This document shows positions 42,494 to 51,650 of a stretch of DNA of 64,000 bases, piece by piece. The stretch's first letter is position 1, and each line of letters starts with the position of its first letter. The stretch is from NCBI GenBank assembly GCA_910576205.1, contig CAJTHL010000001.1:248001-312000 (forward strand), read 5' to 3'. The DNA comes from Clostridia bacterium. GTDB taxonomy: Bacteria > Bacillota > Clostridia > Lachnospirales > Lachnospiraceae. Below the pieces are notes generated by a model that saw only the letters and a program-made list of their open reading frames with translations, was not told where the DNA came from and made no database searches. The position numbers were made by a program, and so were the translations under genes.

Positions 42494-44008
42494 TCATCGA
42501 AAAACCAGGTAGCACAAGGCTCCCGCCGCCAGCGCCACGGCCACCCAGGCCGCCTTTATTACAAACCGTTTATCCTTCCGGGATTTATCCGGCCCTTCCG
42601 TCCCCAGAAGGCTTCCCCAGGGACTGTACCTGTGCATGGACATAGACGATGCCATACGGCCTCCTCCTCTAAGGGCATCCAGAAATTCCCTCCAGTTCTC
42701 TTCCAGAAGCCGGCGGCCTCTTTTCAGCTCCTCTTCCTGGGTCTGGTTCCACAACAGATGCTGGAAAAACCCCGCCTGCTCCCCGTAAGCGCCTTTCTTT
42801 CCCTCCCCGGAAGCTCCCTTTTTCTCCTGAAACTGCCTATAGGCGTATTCCAGTCCCTCCGCTATGGCCTTATAGGGGTCTTTTGTCTTTTCGTATACGC
42901 CGGTTGTCTGATAATACACGCTGTAAGCTCCTCTGCCGGACAGATAATAATCCACCATCTGGTTTACCGCGCTTTTTAAAGGGCCATCCAGGGAATGCCC
43001 CCTGGCATAGTCCGTGGCGTATACCTGGGCCTTTATGGAAGTAATCGCGGCCAGAAGCCCTTTAAGCTCCTCATTCCGGGCAGTAATGCCGGCATGGGCA
43101 AAGAGGTTTCCGTTCCCCTGCAAATGCCCCGCAAACCGGTTCGCCAACGAAAACTCCTCCTCTGCAAAGCTCCCTTTTCCCGGGCTTCCGGCGGACACAT
43201 TTCGCAGGCTCTCTTGAAATTCCTCTGACTTCCTGTGGGCCTCAAACGCCTGGTTTACCCGGATATTCCCTCCCCCGGCGGATTTGTAGAGGGTCCCCTC
43301 CCTGGAAATTCCCGCCGGGTGACCGCCCTCCCGGGCTCCGGCATGGGCAGCCCCGGGGGCCAGATCCGTATTCTTTCCTTTTGCGCCGGAAAAGATGGCG
43401 TCCGCCTCCCTATGGGAAAGGCCCGTTCCCGTAACGCGCCTGTAAAGAGCAGTCCTGACTTCTCTTGCCGCCTCCGGCTGTCTGTTCTGTTCCAGTAGCT
43501 TCATAAGATCCTGCAGGGTTACTCTCAGCAGCAACTCCAGTTTCTGTGCCAGCAGATCATTGAGCCTGTCTGTCTGAATAATCTGTTCCTCCCCCATGGT
43601 ATGGGTCAGAACCGCCTCCAGAAGAGCCAGATACAGCCGGGACAGCTCCGCAAGCTGTTTGGAGAGCTCTGCTCCCGGCACAGGTTCCCAGGTAAGCAGC
43701 GCCTCCCAGAGCTCCTGCTCCATCTCCAGAACCCATTTCAGATTGGCCTCCGTGAGAAGCCGCCCCTCTACGCCAAACCACCGGCTCTGTCTGGAAAGCT
43801 CCGGCGTGTCCCGCTTTTCCCGGTCCCTGTTCTCCTGTTTCTGCTTCTCTTCCCTGGCCTCCTGCTCTTCCTCCAGCCTCTGCTTTGTCTCCGCCATACG
43901 CTTCTGGCTCTGGGCCAGCAATACCTTGCCGGTCTCCATTTCCAGGTTGATTTTGGCCGCCTGGGTCTCGGCCTCTAAGTTTATGGATTTTTCCTTGATT
44001 GGTGGCAT
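42494..44008 (-). CDS. Uncharacterised coiled-coil protein with C-terminal membrane anchor
   Basis: The 504-residue protein starts with about 65 residues of charged coiled coil (VLLAQSQKRMAETKQRLEEEQEAREEK). A largely helical middle contains a Gly/Ala-rich segment near residues 225-260. One hydrophobic helix ends the protein (AAWVAVALAAGALCYLVF), so it is probably tail-anchored with the bulk in the cytoplasm. A GAGGAAG site precedes the ATG. It is 18 bp downstream of the BrkB/YihY-type gene and follows SpoIID-like, so envelope or sporulation roles are possible. I do not recognise the family. Confidence 0.6.
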   Translation of the reverse strand: MPPIKEKSINLEAETQAAKINLEMETGKVLLAQSQKRMAETKQRLEEEQEAREEKQKQENRDREKRDTPELSRQSRWFGVEGRLLTEANLKWVLEMEQELWEALLTWEPVPGAELSKQLAELSRLYLALLEAVLTHTMGEEQIIQTDRLNDLLAQKLELLLRVTLQDLMKLLEQNRQPEAAREVRTALYRRVTGTGLSHREADAIFSGAKGKNTDLAPGAAHAGAREGGHPAGISREGTLYKSAGGGNIRVNQAFEAHRKSEEFQESLRNVSAGSPGKGSFAEEEFSLANRFAGHLQGNGNLFAHAGITARNEELKGLLAAITSIKAQVYATDYARGHSLDGPLKSAVNQMVDYYLSGRGAYSVYYQTTGVYEKTKDPYKAIAEGLEYAYRQFQEKKGASGEGKKGAYGEQAGFFQHLLWNQTQEEELKRGRRLLEENWREFLDALRGGGRMASSMSMHRYSPWGSLLGTEGPDKSRKDKRFVIKAAWVAVALAAGALCYLVFR

Positions 44009-44026
44009 GGCTGCTTCCTCTTGGTT

Positions 44027-44887
44027 CTACTTCCTCCCCGCCTGTTTCCCCACTTTCCGGTACTCCCGCAAATAGTAGAACTGGTCCTCAAAGTAAGAGT
44101 TGATCTCCGCTCCGATCAACATAATGTACATACAGAAATACAGCCACAACAGCACCAGGATAATGGTGGTCAGGCTGCCATACATATTCGAAAAGCTGTG
44201 GGATATATCCACATACATGGAAAATCCGGTAGAAAACACATACCACCCTATGGCGGCAAACAGGGCTCCCGGCACCTGGCTTAAGAGGGTGGCCTTCCTG
44301 TTGGGCACAAAGCGGAAGAGAACCACAAAAAAGCTGGCAAAGACCCCAAGGGCAATAATATTTTTCAGACCGATAATCGCGCCGGTGATAACGCCAAGAA
44401 TCGGTACGTAAGCCAGAATAATCTGATGAATACTGTTTCCAAACACCAGCAGCACCAGGGAGAGGATAATGGCAATCACAAAAAGCAGCGTATAGACAGC
44501 CGCCCGCAGGCGCAGCACCACATAATTCCTGTGCTCCTCCACATGGTAAATCACATTCATTCCCCGCATAAGGGACAGAAACGCCTTCCCCGCCGACCAG
44601 GTGGCCACTACAGCAGAGACGGAGATAGTCAGCGCGCCCCGGTTGTATACCTCATCGATAATTCCAATGACAAACCGGTCCAAGGTGTCTGGCAGAATGG
44701 CCTGGGCCACCACATAGAGATCGGACTTTGTCAGCGCCGTATACTGGAGCAGGGTCAGAAGAAGCAGAATAAAGGGAATAAAGGAGAGCATAACAAAATA
44801 AGCCGCCTGGGCGGCATACGCGCTCACATGGTGCTCCCGCATCTCCCCTAGAAATCCCCGGATATACCGGATCATTTTAAACAGCAT
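44027..44887 (-). CDS. YihY/BrkB-family membrane protein
   Basis: The ATG at 44887 follows GAGGG. A TTG four codons earlier is possible. About 286 residues with six hydrophobic segments and the family blocks SAYAAQAAYFVMLSFIPFILLL and WSAGKAFLSLMRGMNVIY. The segment GALFAAIGWYVFSTGFSMYV follows. BrkB-type proteins are inner-membrane proteins of debated function (once called ribonuclease BN). The basic C-terminal tail is cytoplasmic. Genes of the same strand follow closely. Confidence 0.88.
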   Translation of the reverse strand: MLFKMIRYIRGFLGEMREHHVSAYAAQAAYFVMLSFIPFILLLLTLLQYTALTKSDLYVVAQAILPDTLDRFVIGIIDEVYNRGALTISVSAVVATWSAGKAFLSLMRGMNVIYHVEEHRNYVVLRLRAAVYTLLFVIAIILSLVLLVFGNSIHQIILAYVPILGVITGAIIGLKNIIALGVFASFFVVLFRFVPNRKATLLSQVPGALFAAIGWYVFSTGFSMYVDISHSFSNMYGSLTTIILVLLWLYFCMYIMLIGAEINSYFEDQFYYLREYRKVGKQAGRK

Positions 44888-44914
44888 TTCATCCCTCAAT
44901 TTTTCTATTTATTC

Positions 44915-46399
44915 CTAAGAGTATACCGCATCAACGCCTGTCAAATCAACCCCTGTATAAAAAAACTTTAAGATTTCCCCAAAGGAATATCCCTCTTTTG
45001 CCATCTGGTTGGCGCCGTTCTGGCTCATACCTACTCCATGTCCCAGCCCGCCGCCCCGGATTGTGAACGCAACCAGTTCCCCATCCTCATATTCCGGCGA
45101 AAAAGAGCAATAGCCGCTGGGCAGAAGGGCTCCTCCCTCCGCCTGGCTGCCGTCGTGGCGGTAAATAGTCTCCCCCTGGGCGTTTAAAAGGGCGCGGATA
45201 TTATACTCCGTCATAATCTGCACTGTTCTGCGGCTGCCCTTTACCTCTATCTTCTGTAAAACGCCACCCTCGCCCCGCTCCAGCACGGTGATTTCCTCAA
45301 TGGTTCCCACACTCTTCACCGGGGCGCTGACAAATTTTCCCGCCCGGATATTTAAGATCGCCTCCGGGTTTGCCTTGTAGCGGTCCATCAAGCTCTGATT
45401 CAGGTGCTCAGACAGGGTATCCACATCCACCCGGGTATTCCAGCGATACCAGCTTATGGGGCGGTCGTAACATCCCTCATCCGTCTCCTCCAGAAACGCG
45501 GCAAAAGCTTCCTCTGAGGTCAGATCCAGGTTTTCCCCGGAGGCATTCACACACTTTCCCTTAAGGTAGGGCGTCTGTTGGGGGTCTCCCTCCCACCAGA
45601 TCTCCTCATTTCCCGTGTGCCCAAAGGAGGTGGAAAAATAATAGGCGTGAATAATCTGGCCTTCATAGGTCATAACCTGACCTGTCGTCTCCGCCACAGC
45701 CTGGCTGGAGCGCTCCGCCTCATCCAGATTCTGGTATACCTGATAGCTGACGCTGTCGTCCACATGGGCCAGGTATTCCGGGTACGCATAGGCCTGCATC
45801 TGCATACAGGCGTAAGTCCTGGCGCAGACTGCCTGGGCTTTCAAAGCCTCCAGCTCATAAGACGCCGGCATTTCGCTGGGCACCACATATTTCAGATAAC
45901 ATTCCAGAGGCAGGTCGTTGACCAGCACAAATCCCTGTTCTGTCCCATAGATTTCCAGACTGCCCTCCATGGCCGGATGGCCGTATGCCCGGTTCAGAGA
46001 GCCAATAGTCCACTTCCCGGTCTCCCTCTCCTCAAGAATCACCGGAAAATCCGTCTCCTCCACAGGCGCGTCATTTATATAGTATGTACCTTCCTCCCTT
46101 CGGAACACCCATGCTTCCTCCTCCCCTGTGATCTCCAAAGCCTCATGGTACACATCCCTGTACCCGTCTGTCTTAATCAGCACACGGATCCTCCCATTGT
46201 ATACAGGCACAGGAACCTGGGGAGGCGTCTCCTGGGCTTCCCTCTCTGCAGACGGTTCTTCCTGCCTTTCCTCCCTTTTGTTGTCCTCTTCCCTGTTCTC
46301 CTTTGCCTTCTGTCCGGTTCTGCCAATCATAAGCAAAACTGCCAGTGTCAGAATACCCAGAGCCAGCAGCTTAAGCTTCTCCTTTACCTCCGGCCTCAT
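44915..46399 (-). CDS. SpoIID/LytB-domain protein
   Basis: The 494-residue protein has an N-terminal anchor (LLALGILTLAVLLMI), an acidic linker and a beta-rich part. The SpoIID/LytB domain follows, with LPLECYLKYVVPSEMPASYELEALKAQAVCARTYA and the C-terminal GGGLGHGVGMSQNGANQMA block. SpoIID is the lytic transglycosylase that degrades peptidoglycan during engulfment. This protein is longer than typical SpoIID, so it may be a vegetative LytB-like relative. A GGAGGCGG site precedes the ATG. Confidence 0.88.
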   Translation of the reverse strand: MRPEVKEKLKLLALGILTLAVLLMIGRTGQKAKENREEDNKREERQEEPSAEREAQETPPQVPVPVYNGRIRVLIKTDGYRDVYHEALEITGEEEAWVFRREEGTYYINDAPVEETDFPVILEERETGKWTIGSLNRAYGHPAMEGSLEIYGTEQGFVLVNDLPLECYLKYVVPSEMPASYELEALKAQAVCARTYACMQMQAYAYPEYLAHVDDSVSYQVYQNLDEAERSSQAVAETTGQVMTYEGQIIHAYYFSTSFGHTGNEEIWWEGDPQQTPYLKGKCVNASGENLDLTSEEAFAAFLEETDEGCYDRPISWYRWNTRVDVDTLSEHLNQSLMDRYKANPEAILNIRAGKFVSAPVKSVGTIEEITVLERGEGGVLQKIEVKGSRRTVQIMTEYNIRALLNAQGETIYRHDGSQAEGGALLPSGYCSFSPEYEDGELVAFTIRGGGLGHGVGMSQNGANQMAKEGYSFGEILKFFYTGVDLTGVDAVYS

Positions 46400-46437
46400 A
46401 ACCGCCTCCTTGTGGCTTTTTATTGTATTTACGAATT

Positions 46438-46467
46438 AAAAAAGCATCTGCAAGCAGATGCTTTTTT
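46438..46467. terminator. Terminator of the small RNA gene upstream of SpoIID-like gene
   Basis: A stem AAAGCATCTG/CAGATGCTTT (46441-46450 with 46455-46464) has flanking A- and T-runs, so it can act in both directions. On the minus strand it ends the predicted 6S-like RNA. Confidence 0.75.
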
Positions 46468-46669
46468 TCTTTTGCAATCCCAAAATGCCGGTTTCACTAT
46501 TTTGACGCCTAGCCAAAAGCCAGGTGGGTAACCGCAACAGACCTTACTGCCTTCCACTGCAAACGGAGGCCTGACATCCAGCCTGTGATATAGGAATCCC
46601 ATAAACGTAAATGTAGGTTCAAAATAAGTGAAGTTATCGCACATTCCAGGAATCCACAACCTCTTTACA
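46441..46669 (-). ncRNA. ssrS: Probable 6S RNA
   Basis: A promoter stands at 46676-46704 and a terminator at 46438, with no protein gene between. The RNA ends pair through a closing stem: GTTCAAAATAAGTGAA at 46617-46632 with TTCACTATTTTGAC at 46493-46506, one bulged base. This leaves a large central bubble flanked by GC-rich helices (GGCTGGATGTCAGGCC...). Long rod-like shape, central open bubble, own promoter and size fit 6S RNA, which binds RNA polymerase. It is neither tmRNA, RNase P nor SRP RNA by their landmarks. The family is assigned from structure, not a model search. Confidence 0.55.
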
Positions 46670-46675
46670 AAAGAT

Positions 46676-46704
46676 ATTATACCCCATGCAGAGACATTTT
46701 TCAA
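46676..46704 (-). promoter_or_regulatory. Promoter of the 6S-like RNA
   Basis: On the minus strand, TTGAAA (46699-46704), a 17-bp spacer and TATAAT (46676-46681). Confidence 0.75.
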
Positions 46705-46766
46705 CTGGAAAATAATAAATTGGGCTGACAGGTTTTTACAAATATTTTTCAACCGGGATATGCATA

Positions 46767-46816
46767 GAAAAAGAAGAGGCCAGGGCTTTTATTCCCCAGA
46801 CCTCCTCTGTAAATAC
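46767..46816 (-). terminator. Terminator after pckA
   Basis: On the minus strand a GC-rich stem of the form AGAGGAGGTCTGGGG ... CCCTGGCCTCTT is followed by CTTTTTCT. It lies about 40 bp beyond the pckA stop. Confidence 0.65.
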
Positions 46817-46853
46817 ATGTTTTCTTTTAAAATCTACGCATAACCCTTACGGA

Positions 46854-48551
46854 TCAGCCCAGCTCCGCTACAACCTTCTCAATCGCCGCAAGCGCGTCCT
46901 CCGGAAGCTTGTCGTAGCCGCCCTTTGCGGTCTCAAAAGCTTTGATCTCGTTAACACGATCCTGCATACGGGCCTTTAACTGGGATACATACTCTGCATC
47001 GTTCATATCCGGCACAAATCCTTCCCAATCAAGAATCTCAATGTCAGAGAAGGGACCCCATTTCTTGAAGTCTGCTTTCTTCTCAACGATGGCTTCCAGG
47101 ATGCCAAGGGTATCCTTCGGCTGTACTTTCTTGCCCATAAAATCACCGGTGTTAATAATGTAGCAGTCTACATTCTTCTCCTCCACCAGCTTCTTGAACT
47201 TCTCATAGTCATGAGCCAGCGGATAGGTGCGGAAGGGGTTCGCGTAGGGAACCACTACCAGCTTGTTAGGATCCACGCCGGGAGCCAGCCTCTCTGCAGT
47301 GGAACGCTTGGTTGCCAGGGTTGCACCCATTACAGAAGCCAGGGAAGCGCCTTTAAGCTTCACTACAGGCGGAATGGTGGGGTCTTTCATAATCCAGAAA
47401 ATGGAGTTTACCGGCGAATCAATACGGTCCACACGGTTCGGAGACCACAGCTTGGACTTGATGGCACGGCCGTTTCCGTTTCTGATATCCTCTGTCACTA
47501 ACTGGATCTTACCCTCGTCGTCCAGAGTTGCGGAGCAGTTCTGGGCAGTCAGCAGGTACTGATTGTCCGGGCATCCGGTAGGATAATCTGCAGTCTTATC
47601 AAAATAGGTGGGCTCCAGAGCTACAGATGCGCAGGTATCTGTATTGATGATAAACGCATCGTCATGAAGAACGGTAACGCCATACTTTCCGCCATGTTTT
47701 GCATGGGTCAGCGTAGACTTTCCGGATCCCGAAAGACCAAACACGGATGCTACATACTTGGTGCCATCCTGCAGGGTATACTCCTTCTGTCCGCCGTGGC
47801 AGGAAGCATAACCGTTGCGGTTTGCGATAGCCCATGCCATGGTCAGTGTCCCCTTCTTATGCTCTCCGAAATACCGCATACCAAGGATGCAGGCGCAGTT
47901 GGTATTGGTGTTAAAGTAGCACAGGGTTTTCTTTGCGGGATCGCTTAAAGCCTCAAAGCTTACACCCGGATATTCAACCGGTGTCCACTGGGGATCGGAG
48001 AAAATAAAGATATCCGGCTCTTTGCCGTCTCCTACGGGCTTGGAATCCCTGTACATCTTCACATACTCGTCAGACATATACTGGAAGTTCAGCATCCAGT
48101 TGTACAGAATATTCTCCTCACCTTCGGGAAGCATCAGATGAGCCTTTACCATAAATTCGGGATCCAGGCCTACAAAAACCTCCGCGTGATACATGGTTTT
48201 CCAGCGGCTGTTGTATACAGCGTCCATAGCAATTTTGTCCAGAGCCTCGCAGTCTACACCCGGCTCGCCTGCAATGCGGCGTGCGGTTGCGTAACGTCCT
48301 GTGATAGCGCCGTCGTTGAACAGAAGAACCTTTGCGTCCTTCTCCAGACCAAACTCTTCTCCTCTGTATACGGGCATATCGGTAACAACGGTTCCCGGAG
48401 AATTCTTTGCTAATTCATAAGCCTCCTTTAACGTGTTTACCTTTACTACATTGTTTCCATAAAAAGCAGCCTCAATAATGGAACGTGTTTTGGAAAATCC
48501 CGGCTTGTCTTTGCCAATCTCACTAATCGGATAATAAGCCTTTGTTGACAT
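46854..48551 (-). CDS. pckA: Phosphoenolpyruvate carboxykinase (ATP)
   Basis: The 565-residue enzyme interconverts oxaloacetate plus ATP with PEP, CO2 and ADP. Anaerobes often run it toward oxaloacetate. The P-loop GLSGSGKSTL and following DDAFII are present, with the metal/substrate block GGQKEYT and the C-terminal NTGDFMGKKV. It is slightly longer than E. coli PckA (540). A GGAGGAG site precedes the ATG. It is a single-gene unit. Confidence 0.95.
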   Translation of the reverse strand: MSTKAYYPISEIGKDKPGFSKTRSIIEAAFYGNNVVKVNTLKEAYELAKNSPGTVVTDMPVYRGEEFGLEKDAKVLLFNDGAITGRYATARRIAGEPGVDCEALDKIAMDAVYNSRWKTMYHAEVFVGLDPEFMVKAHLMLPEGEENILYNWMLNFQYMSDEYVKMYRDSKPVGDGKEPDIFIFSDPQWTPVEYPGVSFEALSDPAKKTLCYFNTNTNCACILGMRYFGEHKKGTLTMAWAIANRNGYASCHGGQKEYTLQDGTKYVASVFGLSGSGKSTLTHAKHGGKYGVTVLHDDAFIINTDTCASVALEPTYFDKTADYPTGCPDNQYLLTAQNCSATLDDEGKIQLVTEDIRNGNGRAIKSKLWSPNRVDRIDSPVNSIFWIMKDPTIPPVVKLKGASLASVMGATLATKRSTAERLAPGVDPNKLVVVPYANPFRTYPLAHDYEKFKKLVEEKNVDCYIINTGDFMGKKVQPKDTLGILEAIVEKKADFKKWGPFSDIEILDWEGFVPDMNDAEYVSQLKARMQDRVNEIKAFETAKGGYDKLPEDALAAIEKVVAELG

Positions 48552-48719
48552 CAGTGACTCCTCCTTGAATTCGTATTTGCGTTTATTATCTCATTTTGTC
48601 AAATAAATGTCAAGATATACACAGGAGTGCATTCTAACGGTTTTTTTTCCGTTTTCCAATACTTTTTTAGTATTTTTCTCCCATGTTTTCCCTTTGCGGG
48701 AGCATCTGCTGCTGACCGG

Positions 48720-50084
48720 TTAAATGGAGATTACACCCAGCACCTTCAGAATCTCTCCCAGCAGGATTGCCACCAGACAGATAGGGGCGATCCAACGGAC
48801 CATAACCTCAAACAGCTTCTTTCTCTTAAATGACCCAGAAGACTCTACCTCATCGGAAACCACCCTGGTTCCCACCACATGTCCAACCAGGATACAGGTA
48901 AGGAAGGCCACAATGGGCATCAGAATGGAGTTGGAAATGAAATCGAAGAAATCCAGGAACGCCATTCCCACTACAGTCACAGAAGCCAGCGGGCCGTATC
49001 CAAGACAGGAGGGCACGCCAAGAATAAGGATTCCCACCGCCACAACAAGCGTTGCCACGCGGCGGTTCCACTGCAGCCGGTCCATAAAGATAGACACCAC
49101 CGTCTCCATCAGGGAGATGGAGGAGGTCAGAGCCGCAAACAGCACCAGCAGGAAAAATACCACGCCGATAATCGTACCACCGGTCATGGCTCCAAATACC
49201 TTGGGCAGGGTTACAAACATCAGTCCCGGGCCCGCATTGATATCGGCGCCGCCGGAGAAGGCAAATACCGCGGGAATAATCATAAGGCCGGCGATAAAAG
49301 CAATGGCCGTATCGAAAATTTCAATCTGGGCAACGGATTTCTCCAGATTGTCCTCTTTCTTCATATAGGAACCGTAGGTAATCATAATGCCCATAGCCAG
49401 AGACATGGAGTAAAAGAGCTGCCCCATGGCTCCCAGAACCGTGGTAGTGGAAAAATCCTTGAAATCCGGAAGCAGATAGTACTTCAATCCCTCAATGGAG
49501 CCGGGAATGGTCAGCGAGAATATAGCCACCACAAGGGACAGCACCACCAGCAATGGCATCATAACCCGGCTGGCCTTTTCAATACCCTTTTCCACACCAA
49601 AGAGCACTACGATTGTCGTCAGAACCACATAGATCACAAACCAGAACAACGGATTCCCCAGAAGTCCCCCTTCTGTAACTCCGATAAAATTGGAAAAGAA
49701 AGTATCCTCCGTAGTCAGAGCGGCATGTCCTCTTAAAAACTCAAAGAAATACTTGATAACCCAGCCGCCGATTACACAGTAATAGGGCGTGATAATAATG
49801 GGAACCAGGGAAGCAAGCCATCCCAGAAAGCTGAATTTTTTGCTTAAAGCACTGTATGCGCCAATACAGCTTAAGCCCGTCTTTCTTCCCAGGGAAATCT
49901 CCGTAATCATAAGCGCAAAACCCAGTGTCACAGCCAGAATCAGATAAACCAGCAGGAAAATGCCTCCGCCGTATTTCGCCGCCAGGTAAGGGAATCTCCA
50001 GATATTTCCCAGACCCACGGCCGAACCGGCAGCAGCCAGCACAAAGCCTATCCTGTTGGAAAAATTACTTCTCTCATGTTTCAT
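48720..50084 (-). CDS. Sodium-dependent transporter (SNF/NSS family)
   Basis: The 454-residue protein has about 11-12 membrane segments and the NSS family start NRIGFVLAAAGSAVGLGNIWRFPYL. Further blocks are CIGAYSALSKKFSFLGWLASLVPIIITPYYCVIGGW and GVEKGIEKASRVMMPLLVVLSLV. Such proteins import amino acids with sodium. It is divergent from alanine dehydrogenase across a 294-bp AT-rich region. An alanine-type substrate is therefore plausible but unproven. Confidence 0.9.
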   Translation of the reverse strand: MKHERSNFSNRIGFVLAAAGSAVGLGNIWRFPYLAAKYGGGIFLLVYLILAVTLGFALMITEISLGRKTGLSCIGAYSALSKKFSFLGWLASLVPIIITPYYCVIGGWVIKYFFEFLRGHAALTTEDTFFSNFIGVTEGGLLGNPLFWFVIYVVLTTIVVLFGVEKGIEKASRVMMPLLVVLSLVVAIFSLTIPGSIEGLKYYLLPDFKDFSTTTVLGAMGQLFYSMSLAMGIMITYGSYMKKEDNLEKSVAQIEIFDTAIAFIAGLMIIPAVFAFSGGADINAGPGLMFVTLPKVFGAMTGGTIIGVVFFLLVLFAALTSSISLMETVVSIFMDRLQWNRRVATLVVAVGILILGVPSCLGYGPLASVTVVGMAFLDFFDFISNSILMPIVAFLTCILVGHVVGTRVVSDEVESSGSFKRKKLFEVMVRWIAPICLVAILLGEILKVLGVISI

Positions 50085-50306
50085 TTTTCTTTTCTCCCTC
50101 TCTTAATTATAAGTAATAAGAGTTTATCACATCCTTCTTACTTTTTCCACTTTATCTTTGTAAAGCGTTTATTTGCCCCTGTTTTTTCGGCAAAATCGCC
50201 ATAAACAGGATTGTGTTAAAGAAATTATTTTTGTTTATTCATATAAATCAATATTTATTATTTATATGTATGATAATATCGATAAATATTATGGTATTTT
50301 TGTGTA

Positions 50307-50335
50307 TTTACAAAATTATTTTCATATATTATTAT
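50307..50335 (+). promoter_or_regulatory. Promoter of alanine dehydrogenase gene
   Basis: TTTACA (50307-50312), a 17-bp spacer and TATTAT (50330-50335) lie about 40 bp before the ribosome site. The rest of the 294-bp divergent region is AT-rich. It also holds a hairpin at about 50178-50209 (CCTGTTT/AAACAGG with an inner stem) that could be an operator or terminator. Confidence 0.5.
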
Positions 50336-50378
50336 AAGATCAGAAACGTGATACAGAACTTTAAACAGGAGGTCGCTT

Positions 50379-51491
50379 ATGAAAATTGGATGTGTAAGAG
50401 AAATCAAGAACAACGAATTCCGGGTGGGACTGACCCCGGCCAGTGTAAAATCCTACTGTGAAGCAGGCCATACGGTCTATGTGGAAAGGGACGCAGGATG
50501 CGGATCCGGCTTTTCTACCGAAGAATACACGGCCGCAGGCGCTGTTATTCTGGATACGGCCCGGGAAGTGTGGGACGCCTGTGAGATGATGGTAAAGGTA
50601 AAAGAGCCTCTGGAAGAAGAATACGCCTGCTTTCACGAAGGCCTGGTCCTCTACACCTACCTGCATCTGGCTGCGGACCGTCCCCTGACAGAAGCTCTGC
50701 TCTCCTCCAAAGTAAAGGGATTTGCCTATGAAACCCTGATCGAATCCAACCGCAGCATCCCCCTGCTCACCCCCATGAGCCAGATTGCCGGTCGTCTCAG
50801 CATCCAGGAAGGTGCGAAATATCTGGAGAAGCCTTTCGGCGGCTCCGGCATCCTCTTATCCGGTGTTCCGGGAACACCCAGGGCCCATGTGGTAATCCTG
50901 GGAGCCGGAATGGTGGGAACCAACGCCTGCAGGATCGCCGTCGGCATGGGCGCAAGAGTTACCATTCTGGATATCAGTCTGGACCGCCTGGCCTATCTGG
51001 ATGATATCTTCGGCACGAAAATACAGACCCTTTACAGCACCGCGGAAAACATCCGGGAAGTATTAAAAGATGCCGACCTGGTAATCGGCTCCGTATTGAT
51101 TCCCGGAAAAGCAGCGCCAAAACTTGTAAAGCGGGAGTATCTAAAGCTGATGAAGCCAGGCAGCCTGATCGTGGATGTGGCCATCGACCAGGGCGGCTGC
51201 TGCGAAACCTCCCATGTGACTTACCACGACGCCCCCACCTTCCAGGTAGACGGCATCAACCACTACTGTGTGGGCAACATGCCGGGAGCCGTTCCCCGTA
51301 CCTCCACCATAGCCCTTAATAACGCTACCCTGAGATATGGTCTGATGATCGCAGACAAAGGGCTGGAGCAGGCCTGCAGGGATTATCCGGCTCTGTACTC
51401 TGGCATCAACACCTACGCAGGACAGATGACCTGCAAAAATGTGGCGGACAGCCTGGAGCTTTCCTATACGGATATCCAGACCCTTGTCTGA
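50379..51491 (+). CDS. ald: Alanine dehydrogenase
   Basis: The 370-residue enzyme oxidatively deaminates L-alanine to pyruvate and ammonia with NAD. The N-terminal MKIGCVREIKNNEFRVGLTP, catalytic region VKVKEPLEEEY and the nucleotide fold VVILGAGMVGTNACRIAVGMG are all typical. Near the C-terminus lie DVAIDQGGCCETS and NMPGAVPRTST. Length is standard. A CAGGAGG site precedes the ATG. With the divergent sodium transporter it probably forms an alanine uptake and use pair. Confidence 0.96.
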   Translation: MKIGCVREIKNNEFRVGLTPASVKSYCEAGHTVYVERDAGCGSGFSTEEYTAAGAVILDTAREVWDACEMMVKVKEPLEEEYACFHEGLVLYTYLHLAADRPLTEALLSSKVKGFAYETLIESNRSIPLLTPMSQIAGRLSIQEGAKYLEKPFGGSGILLSGVPGTPRAHVVILGAGMVGTNACRIAVGMGARVTILDISLDRLAYLDDIFGTKIQTLYSTAENIREVLKDADLVIGSVLIPGKAAPKLVKREYLKLMKPGSLIVDVAIDQGGCCETSHVTYHDAPTFQVDGINHYCVGNMPGAVPRTSTIALNNATLRYGLMIADKGLEQACRDYPALYSGINTYAGQMTCKNVADSLELSYTDIQTLV

Positions 51492-51572
51492 ACATTTGCC
51501 CATAAGCGGCTATGGGAATCCGGACTTCACAACAACTGAAAAGCGCAAAAATATATCTGCACTACCCAACAG

Positions 51573-51613
51573 AAAAAGCCTGGCCAGGAATCTGCCTGCC
51601 AGGCTTTTTCTTA
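51573..51613. terminator. Bidirectional terminator between ald and the ABC importer operon
   Basis: A 12-bp perfect stem (51573-51584 with 51598-51609) is flanked by AAAAA and TTTTT. It separates the convergent ald gene and permease operon. Confidence 0.9.
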
Positions 51614-51650
51614 CTCTATAATTACATAATTCAAGGAGCATATAGAAACG

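Noticed and set aside
46429-46752. 107-codon minus-strand frame upstream of the SpoIID-like gene
   Set aside because: It overlaps a promoter, a paired structured RNA and a terminator. No ribosome site is present, and the composition is atypical.
48879-49736. 285-codon plus-strand frame opposite the sodium transporter
   Set aside because: It is extremely His/Gln/Gly-rich, the mirror of hydrophobic codons in the transporter. Not a gene.
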